Source of the DNA: JAVBQU01 sp031548675
Lineage (GTDB): Bacteria > Bacteroidota > Bacteroidia > Bacteroidales > P3
Direction of reading: 5' to 3'
DNA length: 18,796 bases
NCBI GenBank assembly: GCA_031548675.1
Contig: JAVBQU010000114.1
Location: 1 to 18,796 of the forward strand
Shown here one piece after another: positions 1 to 6,273 of the stretch. Under the pieces are notes generated by a model. It was not told the origin of the DNA. It searched no databases and saw only the letters and a program-made list of their open reading frames with translations. Positions within the stretch are counted from its first letter, which is position 1, and each line of letters begins with the position of its first letter. The position numbers and the translations under genes were made by a program.

Positions 1-591
1 GGCGTGGATGGCAACGGATAGTTTGCCATCGGGTGTTTCACGGAACGAAAGACGGGCATCGGTTTTCAGGGTAATGTCATCGAACTTCGCCGTGATAGGA
101 AGCAGTACGGGCGATTTTTGAAAGTTCAACATCGCATCCAAACTCTTTGTCTTTTCCAATGTTTCGCGCGTTACACCCAGTCGTTCTAATTGCGACCAGT
201 CGATACGGCTTTCGTCAATGGTGTGGGTAGATTGCTTTTGCCCCTGTGCTTGCGGTTCGACCTTGTGCATGTCGATGGTGGCTTTGCTTACAGGGTCATC
301 GGGCTTTTTGAAGGCTTCCTGCAATTTCTTCACGACTTCGCCTACTTTATCCATTGGGGCTTTGAAGAACTCGAAACGGGTCGGGTCTTTGACCTGCCGC
401 ATGAAGTTCGCAAAAAAGTTTTCCAACACGTTGCCGTGTTTGTCGATTTTCAGAAATGCGGGATTGTTTTCCTCTTTGGCTTCTACGGCTTTGGGTTTAC
501 CGTCTTTCTCAATGCCTGTAACGATTTTTAGTTCATCGCTGCCTTTTTCCTTGACCAATAATACATCTTGGTCTTTTACTTTCTCGTCCAT
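1..591 (-). CDS. DUF3945/DUF4099-domain protein, N-terminal part (truncated by window edge)
   Basis: Reading the minus strand from an ATG at 591 gives 197 codons without a stop running off the window at base 1. The protein begins MDEKVKDQDVLLVKEKG, has a lysine- and glutamate-rich N-terminus with an NPAFLKIDKHGNVLENFFANF-like stretch around residues 43-63, and from about residue 127 (IDESRIDWSQLERLGV) matches my memory of the DUF4099 domain, which ends in a D-ARLSFRETPDGKLSVAIHA-like pattern. Such proteins, often with a DUF3945 C-terminus, are common in Bacteroidota conjugative elements; their biochemical role is not established. The start is supported by a TACTTTTG -7 box 41 bases upstream (633-640). 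Domain naming rests on recalled motifs, not a search. Confidence 0.8.
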   Translation of the reverse strand, partial: MDEKVKDQDVLLVKEKGSDELKIVTGIEKDGKPKAVEAKEENNPAFLKIDKHGNVLENFFANFMRQVKDPTRFEFFKAPMDKVGEVVKKLQEAFKKPDDPVSKATIDMHKVEPQAQGQKQSTHTIDESRIDWSQLERLGVTRETLEKTKSLDAMLNFQKSPVLLPITAKFDDITLKTDARLSFRETPDGKLSVAIHA

Positions 592-632
592 ATTACTTTT
601 GATTTTAATGCTGCATCACTATTAATGCAGTT

Positions 633-640
633 CAAAAGTA
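633..640 (-). promoter_or_regulatory. -7 promoter box of the DUF3945/DUF4099 gene
   Basis: The minus strand reads TACTTTTG, an exact match to the Bacteroidota -7 consensus TAnnTTTG, giving a leader of about 35 bases before the ATG at 591. No clear TTTG -33 element lies 19-21 bases upstream, so an activator may help. The leader contains a small hairpin (CTGCAT/ATGCAG, 611-630). A second small inverted repeat, CCCTT/AAGGG, lies between the box and the upstream repeats. Confidence 0.6.
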
Positions 641-678
641 GGACGATACCCTTTGATGATAAGGGTTTTACAATCTTG

Positions 679-711
679 TGGCAGGGGTTGGCTTCCGTTT
701 GGCAGGGGTTG
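679..711. repeat. Two 12-bp direct repeats 21 bp apart
   Basis: TGGCAGGGGTTG occurs at 679-690 and again at 700-711, exactly 21 bp (two helical turns) apart; the match extends by three bases with one mismatch. Seen from the DUF3945/DUF4099 promoter the two copies lie about 40 to 75 bases upstream of the -7 box, the usual place for an activator binding on one face of the helix. No protein is known to bind here; the role is inferred from geometry. Confidence 0.6.
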
Positions 712-1051
712 ACTAACCAACGTAAAATGAACGTGTCAGAACATCTAAAGCAAGAATCCATTTCCAAGAAAAACCTTGATAGACGGCATATCACACATAG
801 TCGTACTTCCGATGCCATGACTTTTTATTTCTACATCCGACAAACGTCGTCATTTGCATTCATCGGGCAAAGGTGTTTACGGCTTCTTCACGGGTTGTAA
901 AGTTCACGCCTTCGGTTGCTTCACGAAATCTTCCTCTTTCCCTTCGGGCGAGCGTATTTCCCTTGCAAAACTTGACATCCCTAAAACCTACACCGCGAGT
1001 TGCCCATGAAAACAAAATGACCGTCAGGTCGAAACTTAAAAAATTGAAGTC
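712..1051. other. Gene-free gap between divergent DUF3945 and ardA genes
   Basis: Together with 592-711 this makes a 460-base gap between two divergent genes. Short open frames exist on both strands (for example plus 873-1214 and minus 576-818), but none has a recognisable domain and they overlap true genes or promoters. The segment from about 840 to 1000 is more GC-rich than its surroundings. I see no TAnnTTTG box immediately before ardA, so the ardA promoter is not identified; it may be an element-specific or single-strand-type promoter, which I cannot verify. Confidence 0.4.
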
Positions 1052-1582
1052 ATGGAAAATTTATCGGAAGCACGGATTTATGTGGGAACATACGCTAAGT
1101 ATAACAATGGTTCTATCGAAGGAAAATGGATGGATTTATCGGAATATTCCGACAGTGAAGAATTTTATGCTGCTTGTAAAGAACTTCACAACGATGAAGA
1201 AGACCCCGAACTAATGTTCCAAGATTGGGAATACATTCCCGACAGCCTTATCGGGGAAAGTTGGCTTTCACCCAATATTTTCGAGATTATTGAAGCCGTC
1301 GGCAACCTTAGCGAAACGCAACAGGAAGCATTCAGCATATGGTGCAATGATAACAGTAGCGATATTGCTTCGGAAGATATTACCGATTTGATTTCATCGT
1401 TTGAAGATGATTATCAAGGTCAGTATGAAAGCGAAGGAGATTACGCTTACGAAATAATTGAAGAATGTTATCCCGATTTACCCGAATTTGCCAAAACGTA
1501 CTTCGATTACGAAAAGTTCGCCCGCGACTTATTCATTGGTGATTACTGGTACGAAGACGGTTTCGTTTTCAGGCGGTCGTAA
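1052..1582 (+). CDS. ardA: ArdA-family antirestriction protein
   Basis: A 176-residue protein of the usual ArdA length. ArdA mimics B-form DNA and blocks type I restriction-modification enzymes, protecting incoming conjugative DNA. The N-terminus (EARIYVGTYAKYNNGSIEGKWMDL, residues 6-29), followed by YSDSEEFYAACKELH, is the family signature. The chain is extremely acidic: I count 44 Asp/Glu and only 9 Lys/Arg among 176 residues, giving a net charge near -35, as expected of a DNA mimic. The ATG at 1052 begins the family signature within six residues. It is transcribed toward the convergent ORF6N gene, and a shared hairpin terminator lies between them. An upstream ATG in another frame at 873 is not used by this family. 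Confidence 0.93.
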   Translation: MENLSEARIYVGTYAKYNNGSIEGKWMDLSEYSDSEEFYAACKELHNDEEDPELMFQDWEYIPDSLIGESWLSPNIFEIIEAVGNLSETQQEAFSIWCNDNSSDIASEDITDLISSFEDDYQGQYESEGDYAYEIIEECYPDLPEFAKTYFDYEKFARDLFIGDYWYEDGFVFRRS

Positions 1583-1600
1583 AGACCGTTTATTAATGTA

Positions 1601-1628
1601 AAAAGGTCAGATTAAGTTCTGACCTTTT
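1601..1628. terminator. Bidirectional terminator between ardA and the ORF6N gene
   Basis: A perfect 11-bp stem, AAAAGGTCAGA (1601-1611) pairing with TCTGACCTTTT (1618-1628), encloses a 6-base loop. T-runs occur at the 3' side on both strands. It sits in the 59-base gap between the convergent stops at 1582 and 1642, so it probably ends both transcripts. Confidence 0.85.
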
Positions 1629-1641
1629 CGTTTTATGTTAC

Positions 1642-2181
1642 TTATTCCTTCTTAGGCTTTCGCTTAATGGTGTGTTTCAACCCCAATACAAATAAATTGA
1701 GTTCAATGGTCGTTTCTGTATTGGTCGTTTCAAAATCACTGCAAATAATATCGGACATAATTTCGCCGCTTTTTTGCAGCATCGTTTTTTGTTGTTCCTT
1801 ATCGCTTTGTTGTTGCAGTTCGGCAACGGTGCGGGATAATTCCCTGACTTTAGCGAAGGTTTCAACAATCGCGATGGTAGTTTCGGTAGCCACAGGTGAT
1901 TTTAGTATTGTTGCTAACATATATAAACCCCTTTCGACAAATGCTTTGGGTAGCTTTGTTTTGCCACCAATCTTTGAAGTCGAAAATTTCGACTTCATTC
2001 CATTCCACTCATCAGCAGACAATTCCAATATATACCCTTCGGGGAATTTATCGGGGTTATTCTTTACTGCCTCATTGATACGTTTAGTTTCCACGCCGTA
2101 CAAAATGGCGACATCGCTGTCCAAAATAGCCTGTTGCCCTTGTACAATGATGATTTTGTCTTTGATTGCTTGTAATTTCAT
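1642..2181 (-). CDS. ORF6N-domain (KilA-N-related) DNA-binding protein
   Basis: A 179-residue protein whose N-terminal 95 or so residues match the ORF6N domain: IKDKIIIVQGQQAILDSDVA, then LYGVETKRINEAVKNNPDKFPEGYILEL, then TSKIGGKTKLPKAFVERGLYMLATIL. ORF6N is a DNA-binding domain found in phage antirepressors and many bacterial mobile elements. Residues about 108-140 look like a short coiled coil rich in Leu, Gln and Glu, suggesting oligomerisation. The start codon lies only 11 bases after the integrase stop codon (2193-2195) on the same strand, so both genes are probably one transcript from the integrase promoter. A regulatory role in element excision or in controlling element genes is inference only. 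Confidence 0.88.
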   Translation of the reverse strand: MKLQAIKDKIIIVQGQQAILDSDVAILYGVETKRINEAVKNNPDKFPEGYILELSADEWNGMKSKFSTSKIGGKTKLPKAFVERGLYMLATILKSPVATETTIAIVETFAKVRELSRTVAELQQQSDKEQQKTMLQKSGEIMSDIICSDFETTNTETTIELNLFVLGLKHTIKRKPKKE

Positions 2182-2192
2182 GACTATTGTAT

Positions 2193-3641
2193 TTATTGGT
2201 TTACGACTAACTTCCGTTCAAAAACTGTCGGTATGAAAACTGTGTCTTCTTTGTTCTCAAATGCCCTTGTCCAAAGGGATGATTTTTCTTCTTCCGAAAG
2301 GCTGTTCCACATTAACGACATCCGTTTTTCACGTTCATTATTGTAAGGTAAGTTTGTCGGAAGATTAAACAAGAACATTTTTTCGTTCAGAGAAAGGCAC
2401 TCAAACAGACTGTCTAATTTCGATTTGGATTTTACTTTCGTACTTTCCAATTTTTGGGCAAACATCGCCATGTCATTACCTATTTTAGCATCTGTTATTT
2501 TGGCATAGATTTGGGTAGTTTTTATATTGGTATGCCCCAACATTTTGCTTACACTTTCCATAGATACGCCTTTGCTAAGTGTCAGGGTGGCAAACGAATG
2601 GCGTGCTAAATGGAATGTTAATTCCTTTTCAATTCCACATAGATTGCCAATTTCTTTCAGGTATTCATTTACCTTTTGGTTGCTCGGAACGGGAAGTACC
2701 ATTTTATTGGGCAATGTCCCTGCGTACTTATCCAAAATCTGTTTAGGAATATCCAATAAGGGAACATTGAAGTTAACGCCCGTTTTCTCACGTTTGCCCA
2801 TTATCCATAGCCCACCATCGAAAGAAGTTCGGATATTGTTTTCCCGCAGGTTCTTCACGTCAATGTACGCCAAACCCGAAAAGCAGGAAAAGACAAAAAT
2901 ATCCCGCACATGCTCCAATCGTTTGGTGGTAAATTTTTTCTGCATGATGATTTCAATTTGTTCATGAGTCAAATAACCTCTATCAACCTTTTGAAATCGT
3001 ATCTTATAGTTGGCAAACGGGTCGGTATGAATCCAACCGTTATTTTTTGCCATTATAATAATGGTACGAAAACGCTGCATGAATTTAGCCGTCGTATTCG
3101 GGCCACAATTACAGGAAGTCATTAGGTATATTTCAAAATCGCTAAGAAACATGTGGTTGATGTCTTTCAGGAAAACGTCGGAAGTATTGTACTGCAATTT
3201 GATGAAGTCAGAAAGACGTTTGTAGGCTACTTCATATTTTTGAAGCGTTCCTTTCGTTTTGCTTATACCAACCAATTTTTCAACGTCCTCGTTGTGCCGC
3301 CTGAATAATTCCAGTATGGTTTGATGCTTGGTTTCGATACCGAGAAAGAGGTTTTTCACCCGCTCGGCATTCACGTTGTTTTCTCGCGCCTGTAAATCGT
3401 AGTAAACTTTGTAGATACTTGCTTTGATGGTATCCAAAAGAGAATTGATTTCCAACGCCTCTTTTGTACGTCCGCTTGCTTTTGCTGCTTGGGCATCCCA
3501 TAATTCGGGACGGATGTCCGACTTGGTGTTAAAACGGGTTGCCTGTCCGTCAACCGTAATCCGACACCATACGGGAACAGTGCCGTCTGCTTTTTGTTTG
3601 TCCCTTTTCAGGTAGAAAAGGATGCGAAATGTTGATTTCAT
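2193..3641 (-). CDS. Tyrosine recombinase (integrase) of a Bacteroidota conjugative element
   Basis: A 482-residue site-specific recombinase expected to integrate and excise this element. In order: arm-type DNA-binding domain (about 1-95, TFRILFYLKRDKQKADGTVP then VWCRI), SAM-like core-binding domain (about 108-205) and catalytic domain (about 223-395). Catalytic residues visible are Lys283 or Lys286 in GKREKTG, His344 and Arg347 (HLARH), His370 (LGHTNIKTT) and nucleophile Tyr379. The first catalytic Arg, normally in GLR, is replaced by Ala258 (FSGLAYIDV); IntDOT-type integrases also lack it, and Arg284 may substitute. Residues about 400-482 extend beyond the usual end near 410. I chose ATG 3641 because a TAATTTTG promoter box lies 20 bases upstream, inside the longer frame that opens at 3911, and because the arm domain begins there. 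Confidence 0.93.
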   Translation of the reverse strand: MKSTFRILFYLKRDKQKADGTVPVWCRITVDGQATRFNTKSDIRPELWDAQAAKASGRTKEALEINSLLDTIKASIYKVYYDLQARENNVNAERVKNLFLGIETKHQTILELFRRHNEDVEKLVGISKTKGTLQKYEVAYKRLSDFIKLQYNTSDVFLKDINHMFLSDFEIYLMTSCNCGPNTTAKFMQRFRTIIIMAKNNGWIHTDPFANYKIRFQKVDRGYLTHEQIEIIMQKKFTTKRLEHVRDIFVFSCFSGLAYIDVKNLRENNIRTSFDGGLWIMGKREKTGVNFNVPLLDIPKQILDKYAGTLPNKMVLPVPSNQKVNEYLKEIGNLCGIEKELTFHLARHSFATLTLSKGVSMESVSKMLGHTNIKTTQIYAKITDAKIGNDMAMFAQKLESTKVKSKSKLDSLFECLSLNEKMFLFNLPTNLPYNNEREKRMSLMWNSLSEEEKSSLWTRAFENKEDTVFIPTVFERKLVVNQ

Positions 3642-3661
3642 ACACTCATTTTTTAATGTTA

Positions 3662-3669
3662 CAAAATTA
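3662..3669 (-). promoter_or_regulatory. -7 promoter box of the integrase operon
   Basis: The minus strand reads TAATTTTG, matching TAnnTTTG, 20 bases before the integrase ATG at 3641. No good -33 match is visible. The position fixes the integrase start and places the promoter right beside the repeat array, so bound integrase could block its own transcription. Confidence 0.6.
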
Positions 3670-3701
3670 CTTTGAACTATCTCGAAATGAGTTATATGCA
3701 C

Positions 3702-3743
3702 ACTGCCAATACACGACAACAGACTGCCAATTTCGGACAAACT
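3702..3743. repeat. Two tandem imperfect 21-bp repeats
   Basis: Units at 3702-3722 and 3723-3743 both begin ACTGCCAAT and share GACAA at the same offset, matching at 14 of 21 positions. The 21-bp period equals two turns of the helix. They lie just upstream of the integrase promoter, where arm-type integrase sites or excision-factor sites are expected in such elements. Function is inferred. Confidence 0.55.
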
Positions 3744-3804
3744 GTACCCCCTTGTTCTCGAAAAAGTGTACCCCCTACGGAAAAACTGGAAAGGGGTACA
3801 GTTT
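3739..3804. repeat. 12-bp inverted repeat and TGTACCCC cluster
   Basis: AAACTGTACCCC (3739-3750) is repeated as its exact reverse complement GGGGTACAGTTT (3793-3804). A third copy of the core, in direct orientation, is at 3767-3776 (TGTACCCCCT, also found at 3743-3752, 24 bp away). Three copies of an 8-base core within 66 bases beside an integrase gene are good candidates for arm-type integrase binding sites, though an operator for a regulator is also possible. Confidence 0.65.
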
Positions 3805-3869
3805 ACGTTTCTGAAATTGTCGTTTTTTGGCTTTTTCTTGTCCATCCGAACGGACAGAATGAAATGAAA

Positions 3870-3902
3870 AAACCCTCCATATTCACTGAATATGAAGGGT
3901 TT
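3870..3902 (-). terminator. Long hairpin with T-run on the minus strand
   Basis: AAACCCT-C-CATATTC (3870-3884) pairs with GAATATG-A-AGGGTTT (3888-3902) around a 3-base loop, with one mismatch. On the minus strand the stem is followed by a run of six T, so it could stop transcription coming from the tRNA-Asp side before it enters the integrase operon. It may instead be a structural part of the attachment region. Confidence 0.55.
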
Positions 3903-3975
3903 GTCTTGCAATTGGCGTCTTTTGTCTTAGACTCTCTGCGGTATGGACGGCATGTGAACCATCCTATGATTATCA

Positions 3976-4019
3976 ATTACTTAGTACTCAATTTTCATTA
4001 AAAGTAACGGCTAAGTAAT
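3976..4019. repeat. 9-bp inverted repeat in the putative attachment region
   Basis: ATTACTTAG at 3976-3984 is repeated as CTAAGTAAT at 4011-4019, with 26 bases between. It lies at the change from element-like to AT-rich host-like composition and close to the tRNA, so it may flank the recombination core. No second att copy is available in the window to confirm this. The rest of 3642-4117 contains no gene I can support. Confidence 0.4.
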
Positions 4020-4047
4020 GGCTTTTTTACCACGCTAACATATACGA

Positions 4048-4082
4048 AAAAAGTCTGTAACAGTGAATGCTACAGACTTTTT
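4048..4082 (-). terminator. Terminator downstream of tRNA-Asp
   Basis: A perfect 12-bp stem, AAAAAGTCTGTA (4048-4059) with TACAGACTTTTT (4071-4082), around an 11-base loop. T-runs exist on both strands. It lies 36 bases past the 3' end of the minus-strand tRNA-Asp gene and is its natural terminator. Confidence 0.8.
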
Positions 4083-4117
4083 GGCTTTAGGTTGTCATCT
4101 TCTGACTTACCCCTTAG

Positions 4118-4191
4118 CGGTCCGGACGGGACTCGAACCCGCGACCCCATGCGTGACAGGCATGTATTCTAACCAACTGAACTACCGAACC
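4118..4191 (-). tRNA. tRNA-Asp (anticodon GTC)
   Basis: The minus strand folds as a 74-base cloverleaf. The acceptor arm GGTTCGG pairs with CCGGACC (one T-G wobble), the anticodon loop is CTGTCAC with GTC, and the T arm holds GCGGG-TTCGAGT-CCCGT. The discriminator base is G73, the identity base expected for aspartate. CCA is not encoded: the next bases are CTAA. The 3' end faces the integrase and the mobile element, so the gene is a plausible integration site. Confidence 0.96.
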
Positions 4192-4217
4192 GGGTCTTTT
4201 GCTTGAAAAAGCGGATG

Positions 4218-4248
4218 CAAAGGTATAAATAATTTTTGTATTCGCAAA
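4218..4248 (-). promoter_or_regulatory. tRNA-Asp promoter, near-perfect Bacteroidota consensus
   Basis: On the minus strand TTTG (4248-4245), a 19-base spacer and TACCTTTG (4225-4218) match the consensus TTTG-N19-TAnnTTTG fully. The mature tRNA 5' end at 4191 is 26 bases downstream of the -7 box. Confidence 0.85.
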
Positions 4249-4301
4249 CTTTTTTGTGCCTTTTGTAAAAAAAATCCAAAACAAATTCTGTAAAAAAGAA
4301 T

Positions 4302-4309
4302 TATCTTTG
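4302..4309 (+). promoter_or_regulatory. -7 promoter box of the GSCFA gene
   Basis: TATCTTTG matches TAnnTTTG and lies 18 bases before the ATG at 4328. It falls inside the longer open frame starting at 4256, which argues that 4328 is the true start. No -33 match is evident. Confidence 0.6.
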
Positions 4310-4327
4310 CTTTTTATTGATTTAGCC

Positions 4328-5311
4328 ATGAATTTGCAAACTTCTGTTAGCATTAAACATTATCCTTTTAAAATAAGCCATCAAGATAAAATAATTTTGT
4401 CGGGTTCTTGTTTTTCAGAAAATATAGGGGGAAAATTTGAACAGCACAAAATGCAAGTTATGGTCAATCCTTTCGGCATACTTTATAATCCGGTTTCTAT
4501 TGCAGATAGTTTCGATTTTATTTTATCTCAAAAATATTTTACTGAAAAAGATATTTTCTTCCATAACGAACAATGGAAAAGTCTTTATCATCATAGTTTT
4601 TATGCTGATGCTGATAAAGATTTATGCTTGCAAAAAATCAATGATAATATTAAACAGGCAAATAATTTTTTACAAAATACGAATTATCTTATAATTACAT
4701 TTGGCTCGTCATGGGTATACCGATTGAAAGAAACCGGACAAATTGCAGGAAATTGTCATAAATTGCCTACTTCGCTTTTTACAAAAGAACTATTATCTAT
4801 AGAGAATATTATAGAAAAGTATAAGTTATTGATTGAAAATATCAGGAAAATAAATCCGAATCTACAAATACTCTTTACAATCAGTCCGGTTCGACATGCG
4901 AAAGATGGATTTATTGAAAATCAAGTCAGTAAATCAATTCTTTCACTTGCGGTTTACCAATTAACCCAAGAGTTCAAAAACGTTTTTTACTTCCCAAGTT
5001 ATGAAATTGTAATAGACGAATTACGCGATTATCGTTTTTTCGAAGCAGATATGCTGCATCCAAATACAACAGCTATAAACTACATTTGGGAACGTTTTTC
5101 AAATACTTTCTTCTCTTCCGAATCCCAAATGCTTAATCATGAAATTCAAAAAATCAGACAAATGTATGAACATCGTCCATTCAATATTTTGTCTGAAAGC
5201 TTTCAAAAACATTGCAAACATGCACTTCTCAAAATAGAAGAACTTCTTACTCAATTTCCTATGCTGGGTTTTACAGAAGAAAAAGCCTATTTTCAGAAAC
5301 ATCAAAAATGA
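4328..5311 (+). CDS. GSCFA-domain protein
   Basis: A 327-residue protein of the GSCFA family, related to SGNH/GDSL-type hydrolases; the substrate is unknown. The signature is LSGSCFSENIGGKFE at residues 24-38, with Ser27 of GSCFS the likely nucleophile. ITFGSSWVYR (123-132), ISPVRH (185-190) and DMLHPN (241-246, giving an Asp-x-x-His pair) match the later blocks of the family. No signal peptide is seen, so it is probably cytoplasmic. The frame stays open upstream to 4256, but the promoter box at 4302-4309 and the family N-terminus favour ATG 4328. It is followed after 35 bases by the DUF4271 gene, which has its own promoter. Family call firm, function unknown. Confidence 0.9.
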   Translation: MNLQTSVSIKHYPFKISHQDKIILSGSCFSENIGGKFEQHKMQVMVNPFGILYNPVSIADSFDFILSQKYFTEKDIFFHNEQWKSLYHHSFYADADKDLCLQKINDNIKQANNFLQNTNYLIITFGSSWVYRLKETGQIAGNCHKLPTSLFTKELLSIENIIEKYKLLIENIRKINPNLQILFTISPVRHAKDGFIENQVSKSILSLAVYQLTQEFKNVFYFPSYEIVIDELRDYRFFEADMLHPNTTAINYIWERFSNTFFSSESQMLNHEIQKIRQMYEHRPFNILSESFQKHCKHALLKIEELLTQFPMLGFTEEKAYFQKHQK

Positions 5312-5321
5312 TGTAAATTTG
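5291..5321 (+). promoter_or_regulatory. Promoter of the DUF4271 gene
   Basis: TTTC (5291-5294), a 19-base spacer and TAAATTTG (5314-5321) match TTTG-N19-TAnnTTTG with one mismatch. The -7 box is 25 bases before ATG 5347 and starts just after the GSCFA stop codon, so DUF4271 and perhaps hemD and rnpA can be transcribed separately. Confidence 0.6.
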
Positions 5322-5346
5322 CATACCTGTAAAATTCTATTAAGTA

Positions 5347-6243
5347 ATGCAAACTAGTGAAGTACAAACTGCTAAAACTATCTTAGCTACAGATGGTGTC
5401 CATACGCCATTGTACATTGCATTACCCAAAGATACTACACCTCTTAAAAAACAGGAAGAACCGTTTTTTTCAAAATTTGTTACTCAGCAAACGCTTAATC
5501 ATCCAAAAAAAGATAGTATTGTTTACAGGCAATCTTTATTTACAGGACATGAGTTACAATCAAATTCATTGAAATACAAAAATTTCAAGTCGAACAACAA
5601 TATTATCATATCATTACTGCTATTGTCATCCTTATGCATTTTAGCAGTACTTTACAAGCAGTATAAAAATCGGTTGAGCCACTATTTCAAAGCATGTTTC
5701 AGTACGCGGCAATTATTGCAAGTTCGTAAAGATACCAATATTCAAGCTAAAGGCAGGCATGTATTAGCATCGCTTTTCTTCGCTTTAATTTGGGCTTTGG
5801 CAATGGTTCGCTCAGTTCATTTTTTCGGATTAAGCAGGCTATATCAGTTCTCCGATATTACTTTATTTTTTGTAGGATTTTCTGTTTTTTTCATTTTCAT
5901 GGAAATCAAATATATATGGGCTTTTTTTCTGAGCTTTTTGTTTGAAGATCGGGAAATGCTTTCACATTATACATCCCACATTATAGTTTCTTATCTTACT
6001 TATGCTTTCTTAGCTTTACCTTTTCTAACTTTGTCTTATCTTTCAGATGTAAAATTCAACGAATTTTTCCTACAAGCCACTGTGGTCATATTAAGCATAT
6101 CCTACCTTATCTATTTATTTAGAAGTTTAATAATATTTTTTAGCTTTTCAAAGTTTTCAAAACTCTATTTGTTTTTGTACCTTTGCACAGTCGAAATTAT
6201 ACCCTTGTTAATTGCCTCAAAGTTAATGACTTCTTTTATTTAA
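5347..6243 (+). CDS. DUF4271-family integral membrane protein
   Basis: A 298-residue protein with a soluble, poorly conserved N-terminus (1-84), then about six hydrophobic segments near residues 85-104, 138-157, 169-197, 209-231, 240-260 and 272-292. The pattern ALIWALAMVRS plus FLFEDREM between helices resembles DUF4271, a Bacteroidota inner-membrane family whose genes usually sit directly before the uroporphyrinogen-III synthase-like gene, as here. No catalytic motif can be seen and no function is known; a link to haem or envelope biology is suggested only by neighbourhood. The start at 5347 is supported by a promoter box 25 bases upstream. The identification rests on topology, order and recalled motifs. 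Confidence 0.75.
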   Translation: MQTSEVQTAKTILATDGVHTPLYIALPKDTTPLKKQEEPFFSKFVTQQTLNHPKKDSIVYRQSLFTGHELQSNSLKYKNFKSNNNIIISLLLLSSLCILAVLYKQYKNRLSHYFKACFSTRQLLQVRKDTNIQAKGRHVLASLFFALIWALAMVRSVHFFGLSRLYQFSDITLFFVGFSVFFIFMEIKYIWAFFLSFLFEDREMLSHYTSHIIVSYLTYAFLALPFLTLSYLSDVKFNEFFLQATVVILSISYLIYLFRSLIIFFSFSKFSKLYLFLYLCTVEIIPLLIASKLMTSFI

Positions 6244-6273
6244 CAATTTGAAAAACAAAATTTTACAAGGGAT

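Larger units (their letters stand above)
1..4117. mobile_element. Integrase-bearing end of an integrative/conjugative element (partial)
   Basis: Four genes typical of Bacteroidota conjugative or mobilizable elements lie together: a DUF3945/DUF4099 protein, ArdA antirestriction protein, an ORF6N-domain protein and a tyrosine recombinase with a Bacteroidota-style arm-binding N-terminus. The integrase lies closest to the chromosome, as is usual at the end of such an element. The segment is visibly richer in G and C than the DNA right of 4200, which is strongly AT-rich housekeeping sequence. The right boundary is inferred to lie between about 3810 and the 3' end of tRNA-Asp at 4118; no duplicated att core can be seen because the other end is outside the window. 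No conjugation (tra/mob) genes are visible in this part. Confidence 0.75.

Noticed and set aside
576..818. 80-codon minus-strand frame before the DUF3945/DUF4099 gene
   Set aside because: It overlaps the gene start in another frame and spans its promoter and upstream repeats; no recognisable domain.
190..900. Plus-strand frames of 110-135 codons at the left edge
   Set aside because: They are antisense to the DUF3945/DUF4099 coding region or its promoter; the minus-strand translation has the family pattern.
873..1214. 113-codon plus-strand frame overlapping ardA
   Set aside because: More than half of it is an out-of-frame reading of ardA and its upstream region; no family resemblance.
1667..2236. 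189-codon plus-strand frame
   Set aside because: Antisense to the ORF6N gene, whose protein has a clear domain; the antisense product looks like nothing known.
3642..3911. A 90-residue N-terminal extension of the integrase frame to an ATG at 3911
   Set aside because: It contains the promoter box (3662-3669) and the repeat array, and the arm-binding domain starts at ATG 3641.
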